A stretch of DNA of 64,000 bases. Source: Cryptomeria japonica (taxonomy: Eukaryota > Streptophyta > Pinopsida > Cupressales > Cupressaceae). The notes below the pieces were generated by a model. The model was given only the letters and a program-made list of their open reading frames with translations. It did no database searches and had not been told where the DNA came from. Both the position numbers and the translations under genes were made by a program. The DNA lies in contig NC_081409.1 of the NCBI RefSeq assembly GCF_030272615.1, forward strand, positions 915,349,340 to 915,413,339, read 5' to 3'. Shown here in pieces: positions 57,936-64,000 of this stretch. Each line of letters starts with the position of its first letter. Position 1 is the stretch's first letter.

Positions 57936-59945
57936 TTATGACAATAAGGAATAGTACTTGTCAAAAATAGATTTATAGTCCTGTAAGAATTGCTTCATTG
58001 ATAGAGACCAGGACTCAAGTAGGGAGGTGGCCACTTCTTTCTTGGTTTGCATCTGTGAGACCTGTTCTTCCATGGCATCAAATGTGCTCATCTCCTGTGT
58101 AACTGTCAAGGCATCCAGGTTCAGATAACACTTCTGAAGAATTTGCAGACGTGGAAGTAAAACCAGTTGTAGCTCTCGCAAATCTCTAGATCGTGTGCTG
58201 ATCTCTTGCTCCATTTTGGCTGACTGGATATGAAACTGGTGAACAGTTTGCCCATAAGTTGCAAAGGAATCATAAGGTGGATTGAATGTGCTCAAGTAAG
58301 ACTGTAATTCTATTTGAAGCTTTTGCTTCTGAGCTAGCACATCATTATAGAAGAGATGGGGTTGGCAGATTTTGCTAAGTAGCAGATTTCCCTCATCTAA
58401 AGCATCCCTTATAGCCTTTTGGTCTTTCTGCAGTTCAGACCGGAGCTCATTCAACTTCTTTACCAAAGCAATGTTAAGAGCTTTTTGATGCTCTTTCTTG
58501 ACACTTGCCTCAACTGCTTCTTCTAGGCTCTGCACCTAATCATCCACTACTGTGCATAGTAGCTTAAGCTTTGCTAGTGATGATTCAGTGTTTGGAAGAT
58601 TTGTACTGGGTATCAAACTGGTAAGTGTGTCCACAACCGCTTGAATTATATCTTGCTCCTTCCTTCGAATGATTTCAAAGCACATTTGAGCAACCTTGAT
58701 GCTCTGCATTAGCTCTGATTCACTTGCAGACTGGAGATCTATAGGACTAGAGAGGTCAGCCGATTTGGCTTGACTCTCGATTGCCTTCGGAGTCTCCATC
58801 TGGGTGCTCTTCACCGCTTCTCCTACCTCTTCTGCTTCTCTCCTCTTCTATGTTTCCTTGTCCTCTTCAACCTTTTTCTTTTTTGCTTCCTTCTTCTTCT
58901 CTTGTTCCTTATCTTCTTTTTCCTTCTTCTTCTTTTCATCTTTTAGCTTCTTTTTCTCCTCTTCATCCTTCTTTTGCTTCTCCTCTTCATCTTTCTTCTT
59001 CTTTTCCTCTTCATCCTTTTTCTTTTTCTCTTCTTCCTTCTGCTTCTTCTTCTCCTCTTCATCTTTCTTCTTCTTTTCTTCTTCAGCTTTCTTCTTCTTT
59101 TCCTCTTCATCCTTTTTCTTTTTCTCTTCTTCCTTCTTCTTTTGCTTCTCTTCTTCATCCTTCTTCTGCTTCTCTTCTTCATCCTTCTTCCTCTTCTCTT
59201 CTTTTTTCATTTTCCTCTACTCGGCCTCTTTCTTTGCCGCTTCCTGACTATCCTCAGCCTTCTTCTCCTATTCAGCCTATTGCTCTTGACCTGTTACCTC
59301 AGATGGTATCTCCTGGGTAACATCTTCTCCTTCTAGGGCATCGACATCAATAGTGTCGACCAGTTCATCAACCAGAATTCCTTCATCATCAAATGCTTTA
59401 TCCGGTCTGGATATAGCCAGTTCTTTCTCATCTTGCCAGTTGGCTTCAGCCAATTGATGCATCTTCAGAGCATCTAAGGCATGAGTGTGTGTATCCTTGA
59501 GCACTTCCTTACCTTTTCCTTCTAGTAACATGAGTCTTCTTCTTCTCATGAAGAAAAGACCTTTGTATTTGTTCATTACATCGAATAGTTCCAAATTTGA
59601 TATTTCAGGAAAGTGCTTAGCAAAAACTTTTTCTCTCATTTCCTGTTCCCTCTCTATGGCAATGTGCCATTTATTGTCTAAAGACTTATACAAAGAATCC
59701 GGTGTTTCAGATCTAATTTCTGAAGGGGACTGGTCATTAATACATAAATATTGAATTATTTCTTTTTCCACCGCCTCCTTCTCATCATCATTAAAGTCAT
59801 CAAAATAATCAATTAAATCATTAAATACTTTTCTCCTAATGTTTTTGATAGTTCTTTGACAATGTGTCAAAGGTTTGTAGGTGGAGATATCTATATTTAC
59901 CGGTGCTGATTGTCTACCCCAACTATAATGACAATGATAATACCT
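57936..59945 (-). pseudogene. Element B accessory ORF with Lys/Glu-rich helix
   Basis: One minus-strand frame extends from about 59945 to 57936, roughly 670 codons. The stops inside it are all TAG where I could read them (59277-59279, about 59265, about 59217, 58848-58850 and 58536-58538). The N-terminal part carries YKPLTHCQRTIKNIRRK and an acidic FDDFNDDEKEAVEKE. About 120 residues (59210-58848) consist almost only of Lys, Glu and Asp in repeats such as KKKKDEEEK, predicting a long charged single alpha helix. The C-terminal part is coiled-coil-like. It lies between the missing pol and the polypurine tract, the place for 3' accessory ORFs in plant retroelements. Function unknown. The upstream end is cut by element C. 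Confidence 0.6.
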
Positions 59946-61156
59946 GTAATTGAAATCTCAATCCGAAGTTTGGACATTCATATGGTAGAATTTACTATTC
60001 TCATGGCTGGTGTTCATTTAATTGTCAATCTAGGAACGTAAAACTTGAAATGGGTATGCAATATATATGCACTAAGCTCCTTAAATGATTATTCTGTATT
60101 ACTACAAGAAAGGTAGGAATGGAAATCATAAAAGGCTAAATGAAAGCTTTACAAAACTCTGCTGAAATGATCTAATGAAAATAACAGGAATCACACCGTT
60201 CTACCTTGGCTGTAGGAACAGTCAAAGGATCTATTTCTAGTAACTGCAGGAACAATCCAGTCATGAACTTCTACTACAACTAAGTAAAAATTAACTTCAC
60301 TAATCATAAACACAGGATCACTCACCAAGTGGGTCCCCTTGGATGAGTGATATCAAACTCTCAACAAAGAACTATTAATAAATCAGAATAACATATTCTT
60401 ATTCATTTCTTCCTGAAAAAATGATTACATATTTTTCAAAAAGAGAAAATTCAGAAGGCTTGACAAAACTCTACTCAATTCCTTTCCATTCTGTCTAACT
60501 CTCAGAAAGAAGGAAGATCTTATTATAAAGAAAAGATAAACTACAATGGACAACTCAAGTTATGCTCAGAAGAAGAGGTGGATAGCTGCAGATGAAGGGG
60601 ATAATAGAGAGCTTGGTTGTAGGAACTGTGGATCTGAAACCGAACCACAGTCTTTGAACGCCAAAGCAATATTTTGTGAATTAAATATGCACCAGAGTTA
60701 AACTCCCATGGTGAAGTACAACTGCTTCGATTATGCCATACATTGCGCTCACTTGAATCTCCTTCAATTTACCTCTAGCTATCTGAACGTGATTCTCCAG
60801 TCCTTAGGCGCGAAAGAAAATCCTCCACCGCAGCATCAATTATTATCTACACTAAAACAAAAACAACATACAAGGACATGCATATGTATCTTACTTAACT
60901 AATACATTCATTAACTCACATATGAAATCATCCCAAATAATCCGCATATCATAGGGACAAATCATTTGGCTGCAGGAATAAATTGGCATGGCTACATGAA
61001 TTAACCGACAAAGTTCAAACATGACTTCTTGAGTTTAGTTTTAAAATATGGATTACATATAGTCAATTCACAATACCTTACTATCACAATCCAACCCAAA
61101 AGATACCAAAAACCTAAGAGTCCTGATAAAAAACATGTCAATACATCGACTTATCA
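59946..61156 (-). repeat. Probable 3' LTR of element C
   Basis: On the minus strand a polypurine-like AGTTGGGGGCCA is followed by TGATAAGTCG at 61156. The unit could end at CAATTACA near 59946, exactly where the accessory ORF of element B resumes. No gene is recognisable inside. The partner LTR would be right of the window, so the borders are provisional. Confidence 0.4.
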
Positions 61157-61171
61157 TGGCCCCCAACTTTA
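61157..61171 (-). promoter_or_regulatory. Polypurine-like tract of element C
   Basis: AGTTGGGGGCCA on the minus strand directly follows the TAA stop (61169-61171) of the accessory ORF and precedes a TG. A similar GTTGGGGGGGTAC lies at 63721-63734, upstream of the accessory ORF in the same orientation. Confidence 0.45.
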
Positions 61172-62165
61172 AGGGTTTGTTGCTCTTGCAGCAAAAGGAA
61201 ATTTTTTTATTTTTGCTGAAACTCTAAAATCACCAACAGTGTCCTGTCCTTTTCCCTTGGAAGGCAAATTCCAATAAAATCCTTTCATTTTCTCCAACCT
61301 GGACCATCTTGCTGTTTCTTCCACAACTGCATCATAATTTTGTTCTATTGGTTGGCATGCCAAAAGTGGCCACATAAGGATCGGAGGCTAAAAGATTAAT
61401 GGCAACCAGTTATTGGATTTTTCCCTGCCTAGCTATATGTACCTAGAGGCTCTCTGTATAGCTGCATGAAAATTCTGTAATGAGTAGGGTTCTCCCAGTT
61501 TTAAATGATCTGGTAGATGATTCCAGTGTTGAGTTAGCCCCTCTAGTGCAGTTGTCCTATGGGTCTGAACCAATTGCTCATACACTTGATAGACTTCCTC
61601 TCTCATTGGAAGTACTATCTTACTAACATCATCTCTTATTAGCAACTTTTGCCAATCATAATACAAAACCCTGGGTGCTTCTGATTCCCTCCTCAATGGC
61701 AATGGATAGTCAAGTTCTAAATTTTCAAACTCCCTAGCTTGTGGTCCTATAATCATCTCATTTTGGATCCAAGACATTAGAGCTTTGAGATGGATATCTC
61801 CAATATACAACAAAGGATTCCATTCTCTGTCTTGGGGTACAGCATAGTTATGTAAATATAATTCACATAACAAATTCCTTACAGCATGTGGGGAGGTTTG
61901 ATAAGCATGATAGAATTCCTTAGGTGTTTCCAAGGATGGATTAAGGTCCCTTATAATGCGGTTTAGGCTGAAATTTAGATACCGTTCTTTCAAATGCACT
62001 GCATAAATTCTTGGGGGAGCCCTATACTGCATTATCTCAGGAACCATACCATAAATCTCTTCTACCTTAGCTTCCAATTCCTTAATTCTATTATCTTTCT
62101 TTTCAATATCTTTCTGCTCCTTATTAATTATCCCTTGCAACCTATCCTTCTCTATTGCCCATTGC
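61169..62165 (-). pseudogene. Element C accessory ORF, C-terminal part
   Basis: One minus-strand frame begins with a charged coiled coil (QWAIEKDRLQG, then KELEAKVEEIYG). It continues through a mixed helical region (LYLHNYAVPQDREWNPLLYI, then YYDWQKLLIRDDV) and runs to TAA 61169-61171. Stops at 61433-61435 and near 61396 interrupt it. A 63-base gap with GTAGGATC at its 5' end and TTTTTTAG at its 3' end (62166-62228) separates it from an upstream coding stretch and reads like a short intron. No function recognised. Confidence 0.5.
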
Positions 62166-62228
62166 CTAAAAAATGTTAAAAGCAATTGATAAACTAGTTA
62201 GGGATAAAGGAGTTCTAATAGATCCTAC
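62166..62228 (-). other. Candidate 63-base intron in the element C accessory ORF
   Basis: Minus strand: CCTAAG, then GTAGGATC at the 5' edge, and a T-rich stretch ending TTTTTTAG, then GCAATGG at the 3' edge. The coding frame is open on both sides only if this segment is removed. 63 bases is near the lower limit for plant introns. Confidence 0.4.
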
Positions 62229-63580
62229 CTTAGGTCATGGGATTTCTTCAACAAACTCCTCATTCTGAGTTGACATACCTCCCACATTTTCTTCAGGTTG
62301 CTATAGAACATTATCAACAATCTCCTCACATTACAATGCCACTGAAGCAAGATTTTCTAGCTTATCCATTACAACTTCTTCCTGAATTTCTTCTTGGATT
62401 TCTTCTTCCACAAGGTTTTCTTGCATTTCCTCTTCCACAGGGTTTTCTTGCATTTCCTTCTCTGCAGCATCTTCTTCTTCTGAAGTTTCTACTGCAATAA
62501 CCTCTGCTGGATTACTAACAGGTTGAGCCTTCTGTGTCCTCCTTCTTGTTCTCCTTACATACACTTTTGAAACAGATGCAGGAGTTTTTGCTTTTGATTG
62601 ATGCCTCTTGGCTGCAGGAGGAATATGTGCTTCCTGCATCGGGATAACAAATTCCTCATCTAATTCATCATTTTCCAATTCTTTTCCTTCCCTTTGCAAA
62701 ACAGGTGAATCTCTTTGAAGAGAGGTAGAGGGTTGTCCTTTGATTGACTCTACTTCAATATTTTCTTCTATAATAATTGCAGCTCTTTCAGCAACGAGCA
62801 AACCCTCATCTTCACCAAAAAGATCTTCTGCAACAATCTCTTCTTCAACCGACGGATTATTTTCAATAGGGGCCTCATCAACCCTAAATTGCAAAATATC
62901 CTCAAACACACCCCATTCCATTTGTGAAACATCTCTCAGGGACCATTGTACTAGCAACTTCACCAGTCCATGATGGCTAACAAAGTGATTTCCATATTTT
63001 TTAGTCTCCTTAGCACTTATAGAAATGAGATGATACAAGAAATTTGGGGCATTAACTCGCCGGTCATGGCGCAGATGACATAGTAACTTGAAGTGAGGTG
63101 AATGGAGATTCAAATACCGTCCTTCACATGTAATATATTTCATAATATACAGAGCTACCTGAGGCCAATGTGTTGGCAAAGAAACCCTTCTAGTCCCTTG
63201 CCTATCCACCATTAAGGGTCTGTCAGTAGAAATTGTGAACTCTGCCCTGGCACTCCTTGCATCCTTTGATTTCGGAAAGAGTTCTCCTTCCTGCAGCAAC
63301 CTTGTGACCTCTGCAATTCGCTGCTCTGTAGCAATTACCCTCAACCCTTTAACTATAGCTTCTCCTTCATCAAAAGAATGCATAAATTCCGCAACTATTT
63401 CGTTGTTGAAATCCCTGATTTTTCAAGAAATAATATAGCCAACCGTGATTTTGGAAATAATGCACACAGACAACATCCTGCAGCAACCCTTCATGGACCG
63501 TTGGTTCATGGAAAATTAGATCACCACCCATCTTTGACTCTGATACTTCCGCAGCTTCACCAAAATGTTTGACAGATTCA
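62229..63580 (-). pseudogene. Element C accessory ORF, conserved domain and acidic linker
   Basis: The longest piece (63383-62331, 350 codons) holds THWPQVALYIMKYITCEGRY, then SPHFKLLCHLRHDRRV, then SHHGLVKLLVQW. It aligns in order with the central domain of the LINE third ORF at 37777-38040. An acidic Glu-rich linker follows, then a basic RRTRRRTQK patch and repeated EEEMQEN-type units. Upstream the same protein seems to continue to about 63580 (RLAILFLEK, then IRDFNNEIVAEF) across a one-base shift in an A run near 63430. Another shift near 62345 would link it to the coiled-coil part. Function unknown. Confidence 0.55.
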
Positions 63581-63589
63581 CAAAAACTA

Positions 63590-64000
63590 AAATCTACATA
63601 TCTTAATTTTGGCAGCAGAACTTATTATTCACTCACGTGAAATAATAATCATCATAAGTAATGTCAGTTAGGAAATCAATTCAGGATAATAAATCTTATA
63701 GGGAAAAAGGACCATAAAGTACCCCCCCAACTTAACCTAGCACATGTCCACACAAGCTGACGAGATTTCGGGTTTAGAGCGGATTAAAACAGGATTAAAA
63801 TCATAATGACCTAATAAATGCATAATTAAAATAAAGTACAATATACACATACCTACAATTGGGCGAAAATGATGGCAAAATGAAATAAAGTGATAGGTAA
63901 GAAAGTGGGATGAAATGTAGTGAATGAAACTTTATGTACAGAGAACAATATTCCCCATGGAAATATTTTATTACGATACGGTAAATAAGTTCACTACAGA
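63590..64000. other. Unassigned sequence at window end
   Basis: No frame or RNA feature was recognised. It probably still belongs to element C, upstream of its accessory ORF. Confidence 0.4.

Noticed and set aside
58781-59336. Plus-strand ORFs rich in Ser, Phe and Leu
   Set aside because: They are antisense shadows of the Lys/Glu-rich accessory ORF on the minus strand.
1-64000. CRISPR arrays, operons, ribosome binding sites, tRNA or rRNA genes
   Set aside because: The content is plant nuclear. I saw no spaced short repeats, no bacterial gene arrangement and no tRNA-like clover-leaf sequence.

Overview
The window looks like intergenic chromatin from a large, repeat-rich seed-plant nuclear genome. 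A gymnosperm is my inference, from the very low gene density and the long degenerate retroelements with unusual accessory ORFs. There is no sign of prokaryotic or organellar organisation. The only host-gene material I can name is an L-type lectin receptor kinase (20018-22015, disrupted) and a fragment of a lipoxygenase gene (about 26405-26660, minus strand). Almost everything else is mobile DNA or AT-rich sequence without recognisable content.

Region by region. (1) 1328-13353 is a complete but dead chromovirus-type Ty3/gypsy element on the minus strand. It has 3.5-3.6 kb LTRs, an initiator-Met-tRNA primer site, a polypurine tract, a C-terminal chromodomain and a perfect 5-bp target duplication, and it sits inside a pyrimidine-rich tract (about 1175-1327 plus 13354-14467). 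(2) 14948-16810 is a 1.86-kb non-coding foldback element, nearly all of it two inverted arms. (3) 20018-22015 is the lectin receptor kinase. (4) About 22860-25935 is a LINE carrying ORF1 and the start of the endonuclease, split by a 1.1-kb solo LTR with a perfect target duplication. (5) 25950-31870 holds short direct repeats, the lipoxygenase fragment, another LINE ORF1 scrap and a possible solo LTR. (6) 31868-33642 (minus) and about 36823-39207 (plus) are two copies of the 3' end of one LINE family. After the RNase H domain it carries an extra third ORF. A CACTA-type transposon end (33643-34140) interrupts the first copy.

(7) 47271-64000 is best read as a nest of three LTR retrotransposons. 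Element A (plus strand, 47271-56439) is Tat/Ogre-like. It has an archaeal-type RNase H between protease and reverse transcriptase, and a 941-codon reading frame upstream of the primer site, so apparently inside its LTR. Element B (minus strand, LTR 56440-57601) cuts element A inside the integrase zinc-finger region and carries an accessory ORF with a Lys/Glu-rich helix. Element C (minus strand, probable LTR 59946-61156) cuts the accessory ORF of B and carries its own accessory ORF, which runs up to its polypurine tract. Elements B and C continue beyond the window.

The recurring theme is accessory proteins of unknown function carried by unrelated retroelement classes. The LINE third ORF and the accessory ORF of element C share a recognisable domain. 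Nearly all these frames are killed by TAG codons rather than by indels, which suggests decay through cytosine deamination at methylated CAG sites.
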